This document shows positions 37,185-46,399 of a stretch of DNA of 64,000 nucleotides, in pieces (the first letter of the stretch is position 1; every line of letters starts with the position of its first letter). The notes under the pieces are model-generated. The model did no database searches, was not told the DNA's origin, and saw nothing but the letters and a program-made list of their open reading frames with translations. This DNA comes from Chlamydia caviae GPIC (GTDB taxonomy: Bacteria > Chlamydiota > Chlamydiia > Chlamydiales > Chlamydiaceae): the NCBI RefSeq assembly GCF_000007605.1, contig NC_003361.3:558001-622000 (forward strand), written 5' to 3'. A program made the position numbers and the translations under genes.

Positions 37185-38048
37185 ATGAACAAAAAAGATA
37201 AAAACATCCTCAGCTCTACCCCAAGTAATCCGGACAATAAATTTATAGAAGCAGAGGCTACTGGGGTAAAAGATCAAAACCTCTACCTACAAAATGCCAC
37301 ATTAAATATTGATGGGAATTTAAACATAGAAGATGAATTTAACGCGGATTCTCTGACTGTAAAACAAGATGTAAATTCAGATTGTGATTTCTTTATCGGA
37401 GGAAATCTTTCAGGAGAAAATGGTTTTTCATTACAAGAAACTATTTTGAACGGAGATATTACCGTTACATCCTCCGTCACATCTAATTCTCAGACACAGC
37501 CGTTGTTTAGTAATGTCTCTGACCCTCTTTCTCAACGTGATGCGCTCACATTTAATTACTATAAAAAGCATTGCGTACAAGCCTACACTTGTTTCATAGA
37601 CTACCGTGGTAGAGCTAGTCTTGATGCTAATTCTTTAGTATATCTGAAAACGAATACTTCAAAAGATTTCGAAAATTATACCCCTATGTATCGGAATTAT
37701 TTTAATGTTGATACTCGATATATTCAAATTCGAACTCCAGGTATTTATCAGGTATCTTTTGAACTCACAAGAATAGGTGGGCAGCATTCTGGAAATGATG
37801 AAGTAAATTTATTCTTAAGATTAAATTCGGGACCACAATATCAAAATTTATGCATAGCAGACACTCGTGGACATTATAATACCGATAGAACGTCTACCTC
37901 TCTATATGCCATTTTCTCTGTTACAGATGTAAAAAGTTCTGATTTACCTACAGTCTCCGTCTATACAGGAGCTCACATACTGTGCATGTTCTCCTCTGTA
38001 AGCGTGATTTGGTTCCCATTCCCAACAAGATTTTCTGAGGAGGATTAA
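37185..38048 (+). CDS. Tail-fibre-motif protein B of the accessory operon
   Basis: A 287-residue relative of its neighbours. Residues 30-100 hold short repeats of the type LNIDGNLNIEDEFNADSLTV, suggestive of a beta-helical shaft. The tail-fibre-like motif is degenerate: FSNVSDPLSQRDALTFNYYK at about 108-127. The C-terminal domain (about 130-287) has alternating strands such as TRYIQIRTPGIYQVSFELT-like segments and VSVIWFPFP at the end, in keeping with a C1q-like head. No signal peptide is seen. It begins 2 bases after protein A and ends 6 bases before protein C. Function unknown. Confidence 0.7.
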   Translation: MNKKDKNILSSTPSNPDNKFIEAEATGVKDQNLYLQNATLNIDGNLNIEDEFNADSLTVKQDVNSDCDFFIGGNLSGENGFSLQETILNGDITVTSSVTSNSQTQPLFSNVSDPLSQRDALTFNYYKKHCVQAYTCFIDYRGRASLDANSLVYLKTNTSKDFENYTPMYRNYFNVDTRYIQIRTPGIYQVSFELTRIGGQHSGNDEVNLFLRLNSGPQYQNLCIADTRGHYNTDRTSTSLYAIFSVTDVKSSDLPTVSVYTGAHILCMFSSVSVIWFPFPTRFSEED

Positions 38049-38054
38049 AACACT

Positions 38055-38858
38055 ATGTCAGCACCTAAAACTAAGATCGCTTTCCCTACATTTGTTCGTT
38101 TTAATATCTACTCTAAAGACTTATCTACTGAGAAAAAAAAACAAGCTCTTACTGTAAAAGACCACATAACCTCAAAGAACACTACCGTTACTAATCTGAC
38201 CTGCACAGAAGGAAAACTCAACTGCAATCAAGACTTGTTTGTGGGCCGAGAAATGAATGTGAAAATAGGTCCCGATAAGCGTGCAGATTTCTACGGAAGG
38301 GTAAATCTAACGAATCACACTGTGATCTATCCTAATGGGCTCACCAACACTCAAGAACATGCTCAGCACTATGTTTCCTATGGACGCTTTAAACAAACGA
38401 AAACCTCAGTTTCTATGCGTTCATCAACTTCGGGAGGACACGTAGGAACAGGAGATGTAAAAAGAAGCTGGGATATTCCTTGGGATCGATTCGGACAGAA
38501 AGTTGGTGAAATGGGAATTCCTGATTTAAAAATCAACGGGGGGAAACTAGAATTTAAAGCTACTCCAGCTCAACCTAAACTTTTCCGAATTAGTGTCGTA
38601 ATGGCAAAACACGGGGGGTGGTTAGATAATGGAACAGGAGGGGAGTGTCTTTTAATGGCTGTAGTGGGTGGAAGAAATATATTTTTACAAGGATCCACGT
38701 GCTCAGGCACAAGCTACTACAGACCTAAACCGATGAAATGGATTGCGACCACATATTTTGCCACACAAGACGGATACTTTGTATTAAGGAACGTGAGCTA
38801 TTCGTGGCGCGCTGCTTCGTTTTCTTGGAACGTAGTTCAACTACCTTTTTTGAAATAA
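38055..38858 (+). CDS. Tail-fibre-motif protein C of the accessory operon
   Basis: A 267-residue third member. Residues 33-80 carry short beta-like repeats, followed at 82-107 by RVNLTNHTVIYPNGLTNTQ and HAQHYV, again the spacing of the phage tail-fibre motif. The C-terminal part is Gly- and aromatic-rich with alternating strands (LFRISVVMAKHGGWLDNG, YFVLRNVSYSWRAASFSW). GAGGAGG lies upstream of the ATG. The operon ends at the hairpin 38878-38911. Sequence identity among A, B and C is low outside the motif and general layout, so they are old paralogues or were acquired as a set. Confidence 0.7.
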   Translation: MSAPKTKIAFPTFVRFNIYSKDLSTEKKKQALTVKDHITSKNTTVTNLTCTEGKLNCNQDLFVGREMNVKIGPDKRADFYGRVNLTNHTVIYPNGLTNTQEHAQHYVSYGRFKQTKTSVSMRSSTSGGHVGTGDVKRSWDIPWDRFGQKVGEMGIPDLKINGGKLEFKATPAQPKLFRISVVMAKHGGWLDNGTGGECLLMAVVGGRNIFLQGSTCSGTSYYRPKPMKWIATTYFATQDGYFVLRNVSYSWRAASFSWNVVQLPFLK

Positions 38859-38877
38859 ACTATTGAACTACAGCTTC

Positions 38878-38911
38878 GCCCGGTAAATTTTATTCTCCGG
38901 GCACTTTTTTT
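38878..38911 (+). terminator. Intrinsic terminator of the tail-fibre-like operon
   Basis: Stem GCCCGG/CCGGGC with a 13-base loop followed by seven T, 20 bases after the stop at 38858. Its right arm overlaps the last codons of the convergent rimO gene. Confidence 0.82.
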
Positions 38912-40272
38912 ATTACGCGACCTACGAGATCATAACCTACGTAACCGGTAATTTCGATTAAATAACGCTCTCCAAATCCTGAAACCAAACGCGCTTCATT
39001 AACAATAATACAGGGGTCCACTTCTGGAGCTTGTCCATAAAAACGAGCGGTTAGTAAAAGTTCACTATCGGGGTGGTAGCCATCAATAACAGCTTCAACA
39101 ATCTGTCCAACAAGTTGCTTATTATGCTTCTCAACATTTTTCTTTTGTGTTTGAGAGAGAATCTTCAGTCTTTTCGATTTGACACTCTGCGATATTTGAT
39201 CCGCCATGTTTGCTGCGACAGAACCTTCTTCTTGGGAATAGGAAAAGATTCCCAAGTTGTCAATCCACCCCTCGCTAACGAAATCTACAAGATCCTGAAA
39301 CTCTTCATCGGTCTCTCCAGGGAAACCAACAATGAAAGAAGAACGGATATAAATATGGGGAATCCGTGTACGGAGCTTAGTTAACAAATCTAAAATTTGC
39401 TCTTTAGACGTTGTTCTTAACATGCTTTTTAAGACACGATTATTAATATGCTGTAGAGGAATATCCACATAGGGGAGTAGACGCGGATCACTTTCCATAA
39501 GATCAATAATCGTATCATCAACTTCATCGGGGTATAGATAAAGCATACGAATCCAATAATCCCCGGGCTCTTTGAGCATCTCTTTTAATACACTATCTAA
39601 ACAAGATTTCCGGTCTGCAGAGAGATCTTTACCGTAATCACCTAAATCCTGAGCAATTAAAATAATCTCCTTCACTCCCATTTTCAATAATAGGCGGAAT
39701 TCTTTAATAATTTGATCTAGAGATTTACTTCTTAAACCACCCTTAATCGTTGGAATAATACAAAAAGCACAGCGTTTACGACATCCCTCAGCTATTTTTA
39801 AATAGGCATAGTGCTTAGGAGTTGATAGCTTTCTTGGGATCTCTCCCATTTCTAAATAACTTTTAGAAGTTAGCTTTTCTCCTGCTTCCTTAGATTCAAT
39901 TGCAGATAAAATATGCTCGACATCCCCAGAACCTAAAACATAATGTATGTAGGGGAGCCAAGGTTTTAACTCCTCTTTATGCTTAGACACCATACAACCG
40001 GTTAATATAATCTTGGCACTTTCCTTTTTTGCCTTAATTATACGCTGGAGATAATCCTTGGATTCATCTCGAGCTGCTTTTAAAAAAGCACAGGTATTTA
40101 AAATCAAATAGTCAGCTTCTTCAAGGGTTTCCGTAGCTTCATAACCAGCTTTCAATAAGATACCTAGCATGACCTCACTATCCACAAGGTTTCGAGAGCA
40201 ACCCAAACTAATAAAATGAATTTTATTTTTTGAAGTTGCCTGTTTAAAAAAAACCTGTTCTTTAGTTGACAT
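38890..40272 (-). CDS. rimO: Ribosomal protein S12 methylthiotransferase RimO
   Basis: Radical-SAM enzyme that methylthiolates Asp of ribosomal protein S12; 460 residues. N-terminal UPF0004 domain with cysteines in SLGCSRNLVDSEVM, NTCAF and GCMV (auxiliary cluster), the radical-SAM cluster motif CRKRCAFC, and a C-terminal TRAM domain. The block HINNRVLKSMLRTTSKEQIL fits RimO. RimO and not MiaB is indicated by SLGCSRNLVDSE. It starts with ATG at 40272 and is divergent from rpmG, about 100 bases away. Confidence 0.93.
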   Translation of the reverse strand: MSTKEQVFFKQATSKNKIHFISLGCSRNLVDSEVMLGILLKAGYEATETLEEADYLILNTCAFLKAARDESKDYLQRIIKAKKESAKIILTGCMVSKHKEELKPWLPYIHYVLGSGDVEHILSAIESKEAGEKLTSKSYLEMGEIPRKLSTPKHYAYLKIAEGCRKRCAFCIIPTIKGGLRSKSLDQIIKEFRLLLKMGVKEIILIAQDLGDYGKDLSADRKSCLDSVLKEMLKEPGDYWIRMLYLYPDEVDDTIIDLMESDPRLLPYVDIPLQHINNRVLKSMLRTTSKEQILDLLTKLRTRIPHIYIRSSFIVGFPGETDEEFQDLVDFVSEGWIDNLGIFSYSQEEGSVAANMADQISQSVKSKRLKILSQTQKKNVEKHNKQLVGQIVEAVIDGYHPDSELLLTARFYGQAPEVDPCIIVNEARLVSGFGERYLIEITGYVGYDLVGRVIKKVPGE

Positions 40273-40371
40273 GAAAATTCTCTTCTAAATTATGGGGAAG
40301 TTTTCTTGATTCTTTTTGAAAATAAATATAGTATCATAAGCGATTTATCATTTTCTTGAAAGGATTCATCA

Positions 40372-40530
40372 ATGGCTAGTAAGAATCGCGAAATCATTAA
40401 ATTAAAAAGTTCTGAAAGTTCCGATATGTACTGGACTGTTAAAAACAAAAGAAAAACAACAGGTCGACTAGAACTCAAAAAATATGATAGAAAACTGCGT
40501 AGGCACGTAATTTTCAAAGAAGCTAAGTAA
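40372..40530 (+). CDS. rpmG: Ribosomal protein L33 (bL33)
   Basis: A 52-residue large-subunit protein, too short for usual gene-size cut-offs. The sequence MASKNREIIKLKSSESSDMY and the end LRRHVIFKEAK are typical of L33. The zinc-binding cysteines of the longer C+ form are absent, so this is the zinc-free form. AAAGG lies 8 bases upstream of the ATG. The exporter permease gene starts 48 bases downstream, the same order as CT150-CT151 in C. trachomatis as I recall it. Confidence 0.96.
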   Translation: MASKNREIIKLKSSESSDMYWTVKNKRKTTGRLELKKYDRKLRRHVIFKEAK

Positions 40531-40578
40531 AAATTTTTATTTGCCTGCTAGCTTCTATTTTAAGTTGTTGAGTAGGTC

Positions 40579-42090
40579 ATGAAATTAGAGCTTTTAATCG
40601 CATTTAAGTATCTAATACCAAGAAAGAAAAGATTATCTTCTGCCATTGTCTCTCTATTTTCAATAGGCATCATTTCTTTAGTCACTTGGTTGTCCATTGT
40701 TTTTATTTCCGTAATTTACGGTTTAGAGCAACGTTGGATTCATGATCTTTCCCAGCTTCATTCTCCAGTAAAGATTTTGCCTTCATCCGCATATTATGAC
40801 TCTTATTACTACCAAATAGATAGGCATGCGGATCTCTCTCAATATACAACAAAGACTATAGGAGAAAAACTCGCTTCGTCTTTTGCCGATCCTTATGATG
40901 CAAATTCAGATTACTCTCTGCCAGAGAACTTTCCACTACCGGACACAACCCTAAATGGAGAGCTAAAGGATCCTGTAAAAGTCGCCTTTGAATCTCTTAC
41001 TCCCTATCTAAATCAAAACCAGGCTCAGCTTTTGGAATTTGAAGAGGGGATTGGCTATGTACAGATGGATAGAGTTCCTCATCCTAATAAGTCAGAATCT
41101 CGAACATTTTCCCAATTTGTTGCCTATCCGTCAGACGAAGTTTATAAAAGCAGAGTACTTCCCTATGAACATACGGACTACGGTTCTAGCATTTTAAATC
41201 CTTTTAATAGTTCTAATGAAGGCTGGGAAAAAGATTTTGCCTATTTGCAAAATACTTACCGGGGTGCTTCCATTATTCTTCCTATTAACTATCGTGATAT
41301 GGGTTATAAAGTAGGGGATAAAGGAGATCTTAGTATTTTCTCTCCAGAAACTCAGAAGGAAATCAAACACCCCGTATACGTTATTGGATTCTATAATCCC
41401 GGTTTATCTCCCATGGGGAGTAAGATCGTATTTATTGATATGGATCTGGCTTCTCTAATACGTTCGGAATCTACAGGATTAGGGATGCATAACGGCCTAC
41501 ATGTTTTCTTCCCCAATACTAAGCAGATAACTCCCATGAAAAATGAGATCGAAGCTATCCTGCGTCAAGCAGGTGTGGATCAATACTGGGAAGTGTCATC
41601 TCTTTATGATTATCAGTATTTCAAGCCTATTTTAGATCAGCTTCGCAGCGATCAGGTACTATTTTTGCTTGTCTCTATTATTATCCTCATCGTTGCTTGC
41701 TCAAATGTAGTGACCATGTCCATTCTTCTAGTAAACAATAAGAAGAAAGAAATAGGGATACTTAAAGCTATGGGGACGCCTTCACGCAGCTTAAAAATTA
41801 TTTTCAGCTTTTGTGGGGCACTTTCTGGAGCTATTGGTGTAATTTTTGGAACAGCTTTTGCTATTATCACGATGAAAAACCTCTCACTAATTACCCGAGG
41901 ATTAAGTTATCTACAAGGCAGAGAAGCTTTTAACTCTACATTCTTCGGTCAAGGATTGCCTCAAGAAATCCATATGCCAACGATTGCTATACTTGGTTTA
42001 GGCACTTTAATCTTAGCAGCTATTTCTGGAGCTTTACCAGCGAGAAAAGTTGCTAAAATGCACGTATCGGATATCTTAAAAGCGGAATAA
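40579..42090 (+). CDS. LolCE-type ABC exporter permease
   Basis: Membrane subunit of a lipoprotein-releasing (LolCDE-like) exporter, 503 residues. One membrane helix near the N-terminus (about 22-50), a large periplasmic domain of about 330 residues, then three helices of the FtsX/MacB type (about 355-500) with NNKKKEIGILKAMGTPSRSL as coupling loop and ALPARKVAKMHVSDIL at the end. It sorts lipoproteins from the inner membrane. It is followed after 2 bases by lolD. Only one permease is seen, so the complex may be a homodimer. I recall CT151. Confidence 0.9.
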   Translation: MKLELLIAFKYLIPRKKRLSSAIVSLFSIGIISLVTWLSIVFISVIYGLEQRWIHDLSQLHSPVKILPSSAYYDSYYYQIDRHADLSQYTTKTIGEKLASSFADPYDANSDYSLPENFPLPDTTLNGELKDPVKVAFESLTPYLNQNQAQLLEFEEGIGYVQMDRVPHPNKSESRTFSQFVAYPSDEVYKSRVLPYEHTDYGSSILNPFNSSNEGWEKDFAYLQNTYRGASIILPINYRDMGYKVGDKGDLSIFSPETQKEIKHPVYVIGFYNPGLSPMGSKIVFIDMDLASLIRSESTGLGMHNGLHVFFPNTKQITPMKNEIEAILRQAGVDQYWEVSSLYDYQYFKPILDQLRSDQVLFLLVSIIILIVACSNVVTMSILLVNNKKKEIGILKAMGTPSRSLKIIFSFCGALSGAIGVIFGTAFAIITMKNLSLITRGLSYLQGREAFNSTFFGQGLPQEIHMPTIAILGLGTLILAAISGALPARKVAKMHVSDILKAE

Positions 42091-42092
42091 CT

Positions 42093-42764
42093 ATGGCACC
42101 TCTTATTGAAGCGAAAAATCTTTCCAAGGTTATCCAACAAAGCGATCAAACTATCGAGATACTAAATAATGTAAGCATTAATCTATATCCCGGAGAGGTT
42201 GTTGCTATTACAGGAGCTTCAGGAAATGGGAAAAGTACACTCCTGCATTTATTAGGAACATTAGACACTCCTTCGTCGGGGGAGCTTTCTTTTCTAGGCA
42301 AGAGGAAGGAAGCGTACAACCTCTCTAAGTTAAGAAACCAGCATATTGGTTTTGTCTTTCAAAATTTCTATCTCTTAGAAGACGACACTGTAGTTAAAAA
42401 TATCTTAATGCCTGCAAGCATTGCTCGACAAAACATTGCCAAGGGCTCTTCAGCATATGAAAAAGCCTTGGCGTTAATAGAATCCGTAGGTCTATCCCAT
42501 CGAATACATTCACGCTGTTGCAATCTATCCGGGGGAGAAAAACAACGTGTCGCTATCGCTAGAGCCTTAATAAATGATCCATCAATTTTATTGGCAGATG
42601 AACCCTCTGGAAATTTAGATGATCAAACTTCAGAATGCATTCACGATCTTCTTCTATCTCAATCACATCATTCACGTGGAGTGCTTATCGTAACACATAA
42701 TAAGCAACTCGCACGTCAATGCCATCGTGAGGGAGTTTTACAAAACGGGGAACTTGTTTTTTAA
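42093..42764 (+). CDS. lolD: Lipoprotein-releasing ABC transporter ATPase LolD
   Basis: ATP-binding partner of the upstream permease, 223 residues. Walker A is GASGNGKST at residues 41-49, signature LSGGEKQRVAIARAL, Walker B ILLADEPSGNLD, H-loop VTHNK. It belongs to the MacB/LolD branch. It starts 2 bases after the permease gene and converges on the Inc-like gene that ends at 42767. Confidence 0.94.
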   Translation: MAPLIEAKNLSKVIQQSDQTIEILNNVSINLYPGEVVAITGASGNGKSTLLHLLGTLDTPSSGELSFLGKRKEAYNLSKLRNQHIGFVFQNFYLLEDDTVVKNILMPASIARQNIAKGSSAYEKALALIESVGLSHRIHSRCCNLSGGEKQRVAIARALINDPSILLADEPSGNLDDQTSECIHDLLLSQSHHSRGVLIVTHNKQLARQCHREGVLQNGELVF

Positions 42765-42766
42765 CC

Positions 42767-44041
42767 TTATTCTCTTTTTTCCCCTGTAGATAAATTTAAA
42801 GAGTATCTAGGAAGACTATCTAAAACCTGCTCTTGATTTAGGAAGTCTATAGATTTATGATAGCGTGATTGTCTGTTAAAGTATTTAAGAAGTCTACTCT
42901 CAGGGTTTCTTACTTCTCCCGTGAAAATGGATTCTTTTTTCAGACCTAAATTATCGAAATCTCTCCACGTTAGAAGAGAAATTAAAGGTTCGTACAAATG
43001 ATTCTGCTCATCAGAAACCTCTCCAAGGCAAGGGACAGCAAATCTACGCACGCCTTGTTTACTACCGTCAAGAGCACATAGAAAATCCCAGTTCTCAACA
43101 TCCAATGATTTAATTAAAGAAAGCTGATCCCAAGAAATGCCATGTGTACATAGCTCTAAAAGGGAATGTTGAATCCCCGTGAAAAACTGTGTAACATCAA
43201 TACCTGAATCCTCATCTCCCTGCCTTCCTATCTGTAAACACGCATCTGATATTTTATGTTTTATTTCCTCTACTTGTTCGTTTCCCCAATCTGCATTACG
43301 TGCATACAAACCACATGCCTCAAAATCCTCTCTAGAGATCCTTTGAGCAATAAGATGAGTGTTTTTCGAAAAAATAGTCCCTGCATTCCTACAGCCTCCT
43401 GATTTTCCTAACCAATAGGAGGCTATTTCTAGATGGGATGCATTAACAAAATCTCTAGTGGGGGATTCTGGAGCTATTTTTATAAATTTTCTCAACCAGT
43501 ATATAGGGCAGTTACTAGTTAATACAGAATTCAAAGAAGCAAGATCTACCTCTTCAAGATCATCGATAAAGTTAGAGACACCATAATTACATAAGGCTGC
43601 TTTCAATTTTTTCGGAAAATCTCCTAAATACTTATGGAAAGCAATCCCCCTATCCTCACCAACCTCTTCCAATCGATGAAGCAATAGACGTATTTCTTGA
43701 ATAGTGAGCTGCTTCTTCTGAATAAACTTACAAAAAGCATCAGGATAGTTCTCCTTAAGAACCTCCTTAAATCCCTCAGGCATATTCTTTCTTAAATAGT
43801 TCGTGATCATCGCAAAAACAAATAATGCAAGAGCTATAGTACCAAAAGTTCCAGCCCAAACAAATCCTATAGGAGTCGCCATAATAATTGCTGGAATAAT
43901 AGCTATAATCAAACTAATAGCGGAGATAACAGCCATAACTATGGCTATAGTCAAACGATCCTGAATTCGTTTATCAAACGAATAAGAAGCATGACATCGG
44001 CAATCATTCTTAAAAAGGGAATGTAAAATAATTCCTGACAT
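42767..44041 (-). CDS. Chlamydia-specific membrane protein (DUF1389-like)
   Basis: Predicted Inc-like protein of 424 residues. A short N-terminal segment with several cysteines precedes a bilobed hydrophobic domain at about 30-80 and a long soluble domain. The segment FKEVLKENYPDAFCKFIQKK, followed by TIQEIRLLLHRLEE, recalls the chlamydial family of unknown function DUF1389; that match is from memory. I chose the ATG at 44041 because AGGGTG lies 6 bases upstream; a frame from 44074 adds 11 residues without a ribosome site. It converges on lolD with 2 bases between. Function unknown. Confidence 0.72.
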   Translation of the reverse strand: MSGIILHSLFKNDCRCHASYSFDKRIQDRLTIAIVMAVISAISLIIAIIPAIIMATPIGFVWAGTFGTIALALFVFAMITNYLRKNMPEGFKEVLKENYPDAFCKFIQKKQLTIQEIRLLLHRLEEVGEDRGIAFHKYLGDFPKKLKAALCNYGVSNFIDDLEEVDLASLNSVLTSNCPIYWLRKFIKIAPESPTRDFVNASHLEIASYWLGKSGGCRNAGTIFSKNTHLIAQRISREDFEACGLYARNADWGNEQVEEIKHKISDACLQIGRQGDEDSGIDVTQFFTGIQHSLLELCTHGISWDQLSLIKSLDVENWDFLCALDGSKQGVRRFAVPCLGEVSDEQNHLYEPLISLLTWRDFDNLGLKKESIFTGEVRNPESRLLKYFNRQSRYHKSIDFLNQEQVLDSLPRYSLNLSTGEKRE

Positions 44042-44541
44042 AATAAACACCCTGGAATACGCAGATTTTGACAATGAAAATTATGATTAATCTTATGTGA
44101 ATTAGGGCTGAAAAAACCCTAGAATCTAGGTGTCTGTAAGCACACGCATGATAATCGAGGTGTGTTTCTACCAAGGCATTATAACGATCAGACAGTTCTA
44201 CTAAAAACTTTATTACAACGAAGCTATGTTTTATTTGTTATAGCTTTGTAAATAAGATTCTTAAAAAGAAAGAAAAGAGTAGCTGTTTTCTAATTTTGTA
44301 AAATAAAAAAAATAAAGCTAGCTTATTTAACATGAAATAGCATTGAATTACTTGGAAGGGAATGCCTTCCTGTGGCTCTATGAGCACGATAAAGTAGTTT
44401 TGATTTCCCTTTCAAAAAATAATCAATTTATATTAATTATCTTTTGGAAATGCATCTCACGATTGCTTTTGTTGCTTTTTATTTGGAAAAAAAATTGCAC
44501 AAATTTATAATCCCCCCTTCTAATAAGGCGGTTATATTACT
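44042..44541. other. 500-base region upstream of rplM, with hairpins and the rplM promoter
   Basis: No protein gene is convincing here. Small dyads occur: TAGGG/CCCTA near 44107, GCACAC/GTGTG near 44140-44165, and GGAAGG/CCTTCC near 44356. The last is echoed by a CCCTTTC run about 50 bases on. The promoter at 44483-44511 serves rplM. A small RNA is possible, but I recognise none: the signature sequences of RNase P RNA, 4.5S RNA and tmRNA are absent. Confidence 0.4.
44483..44511 (+). promoter_or_regulatory. Sigma-66 promoter of rplM-rpsI
   Basis: TTGGAA and TATAAT separated by exactly 17 bases, 31 bases upstream of the rplM ATG. This is the best match to the major sigma-factor consensus in the window, as expected for ribosomal genes. 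Confidence 0.8.
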
Positions 44542-44994
44542 ATGGAAAAAAGAAAAGACACGAAAACAACCATTGCTAAAGCATCTGATGCTCAGAATAA
44601 GTCTTGGTATGTTATCGATGCTACAGGCAAAACCTTGGGGAGGCTTTCTTCAGAGGTGGCAAAAATCTTGCGAGGCAAGCATAAAGTAACTTATACGCCT
44701 CACATAGCTATGGGTGATGGTGTTATCGTTATCAATGCAGAGAAAGTGCATTTGACAGGTGCTAAGAAAGGTCAAAAAATATACCGATACTATACAGGGT
44801 ATATTTCAGGAATGCGCGAGATTCCTTTCGAAAATATGTTAGCTAAAAAACCATCTTATATTATCGAGCACGCAATTAAAGGTATGATGCCCAAAACTCG
44901 CTTGGGTAAACGTCAGTTGAAATCCTTAAGAATATTAAAAGGGGATTGCTACAAAACGTTCGAAGCTCAGAAGCCGATTTTATTAGATGTTTAA
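44542..44994 (+). CDS. rplM: Ribosomal protein L13 (uL13)
   Basis: Large-subunit ribosomal protein of 150 residues. Family blocks are [20 protein letters not shown] near the start, [25 protein letters not shown] sequence, and [19 protein letters not shown]. The N-terminus is about ten residues longer than in E. coli and basic. AAGGCGG lies about 11 bases upstream of the ATG. It is followed by rpsI after 13 bases, the usual pair. Confidence 0.98.
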   Translation: MEKRKDTKTTIAKASDAQNKSWYVIDATGKTLGRLSSEVAKILRGKHKVTYTPHIAMGDGVIVINAEKVHLTGAKKGQKIYRYYTGYISGMREIPFENMLAKKPSYIIEHAIKGMMPKTRLGKRQLKSLRILKGDCYKTFEAQKPILLDV

Positions 44995-45007
44995 TTTGGG
45001 GTAAGTT

Positions 45008-45412
45008 GTGGTAAAAAATACAATAGAAGAATCAGTAGCTACTGGAAGAAGAAAACAAGCGGTATCTAGCGTTCGCCTTCGTCCAGGAACTGGTAAAATT
45101 GATGTAAACGGAAAAGCCTTTGAAGAATATTTTCCTTTAGAAATTCAAAGAGTTACCATTCTTTCCCCATTAATGAAAGTTCTCGGAACCACCAATGAAT
45201 GTGATCTGATTATCCGCATTAATGGCGGTGGAATTCAAGGACAAGTAATTGCGACTCGCTTAGGGTTGGCAAGAGCTTTGTTAAAAAAGAATGTTGATTC
45301 AAAACAAGAATTAAAAAGTCACGGTTTTCTTACTAGAGATCCTAGGAAGAAAGAACGTAAAAAATACGGACACAAGAAAGCACGTAAGAGCTTCCAATTC
45401 TCCAAACGTTAA
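45008..45412 (+). CDS. rpsI: Ribosomal protein S9 (uS9)
   Basis: Small-subunit protein of 134 residues with [19 protein letters not shown] at the start, [21 protein letters not shown] in the middle (shown as family block) and the invariant basic end [11 protein letters not shown] that reaches the P-site tRNA. Start codon GTG, with GGGG 6 bases upstream. Terminated by the hairpin at 45436-45480. Confidence 0.98.
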   Translation: MVKNTIEESVATGRRKQAVSSVRLRPGTGKIDVNGKAFEEYFPLEIQRVTILSPLMKVLGTTNECDLIIRINGGGIQGQVIATRLGLARALLKKNVDSKQELKSHGFLTRDPRKKERKKYGHKKARKSFQFSKR

Positions 45413-45435
45413 GATCCGTTATTTTTTACCTATTC

Positions 45436-45480
45436 AAAGCAAGCGAAGGAGTTTTTACAACTCAGTCCGCTTGCTTTTTT
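45436..45480 (+). terminator. Intrinsic terminator of rplM-rpsI
   Basis: Ten-base stem AAAGCAAGCG/CGCTTGCTTT with a second inner pairing GGAGT/AACTC and a following T-run. The A-run on the left means it can also serve the convergent NlpC/P60 gene. Confidence 0.88.
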
Positions 45481-45514
45481 ATTTTCCAAATCTAAAAAAC
45501 TTATTATTTTTTCT

Positions 45515-46366
45515 TTAAAAGAAGATCTTTCTTTTCTTTGGGATTCCAAAGCATGTGTAGCCTTGATTATTTAGAGTCTGGAATCTCTCTTTGCTAAACT
45601 CTATATCCACCCCTAAAGAAGCCCGAACAATTTTCCCTAAGGTTTGGGTTGCGTGAATTAAAGAGGTGGGGTCTTTCTTCAGCATAACGTGGGAAATTTG
45701 TGAGTTCTGATCATTTCTAAGAAAGACCAGCCCTCCTGGGGGGAGATCTTCAAAACACTCGACTATCTCGCAATCCTTGTATTGGTCTCTAGCGTTCCTA
45801 GGGATACTCAATCCATGGGCTTGAAATAGAATATTCACAAACCCTGAACAATCTAATCCATAATCTATGAGGGAGTGGTGAACACAACGTCCTCCCCACA
45901 CATAGGGAATATCTAAAAAGCTTTCAGCTTCCCTAAGCAAAAGATCTATGGAGGGGTGAGCATCACAAAAACGCACATGGTTGACATCACAAAAAGGAAC
46001 TTCCTTATCAAAAGGGAATTTCATTCCTTTTTTAACTTCTTCGGGGAGGGTTACCCTCCCTCGAGAATCTATCGATAATGGCGCGCCATAGGGCAGAGGT
46101 ATATGCCACGGCTCTAAAAAAGCCTCAAAAGACCTAACAACAGCATTGGGTAGGATGTATTGAGACAGGGGAGAAAAAGAGGTTTTGGAAGACATGTGTT
46201 TAACAGGATACGGTCGCCAAATATCCTGATCACGAACCAACTGAGAATAGGCATAATACGTATCCTTACCAACAAGCAAGCGCTCTCCAAAAAGCAACTG
46301 TGTTTCTAGATCCCCGTGCTTAGATGAAAGATCTGAAACAGATGTGTAAAGTTGATAATGTTTCAT
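45515..46366 (-). CDS. NlpC/P60 peptidoglycan hydrolase
   Basis: Cysteine peptidase of 283 residues. An N-terminal SH3b-like region (about 1-115) is followed by the NlpC/P60 fold with catalytic Cys173 in LDCSGF, His226 in ISHVML and a third polar residue at His238 in LIHATQ. No signal peptide is visible. By recollection the C. trachomatis orthologue (CT127) cuts peptide stems of chlamydial peptidoglycan and serves wall recycling and division. It converges on rpsI and lies 33 bases downstream of adk on the same strand. Confidence 0.9.
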   Translation of the reverse strand: MKHYQLYTSVSDLSSKHGDLETQLLFGERLLVGKDTYYAYSQLVRDQDIWRPYPVKHMSSKTSFSPLSQYILPNAVVRSFEAFLEPWHIPLPYGAPLSIDSRGRVTLPEEVKKGMKFPFDKEVPFCDVNHVRFCDAHPSIDLLLREAESFLDIPYVWGGRCVHHSLIDYGLDCSGFVNILFQAHGLSIPRNARDQYKDCEIVECFEDLPPGGLVFLRNDQNSQISHVMLKKDPTSLIHATQTLGKIVRASLGVDIEFSKERFQTLNNQGYTCFGIPKKRKIFF

Positions 46367-46399
46367 CTTTCTTATCTATAGTAGGCGCTTACTTCCCGG

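Noticed and set aside
36018..38911. Complete prophage or genomic island
   Set aside because: There is no integrase, capsid, packaging or lysis gene and no duplicated tRNA end marking an att site; only tail-fibre-like genes are present.
44042..44541. RNase P RNA, 4.5S RNA or tmRNA
   Set aside because: I looked for their conserved core sequences and found none.
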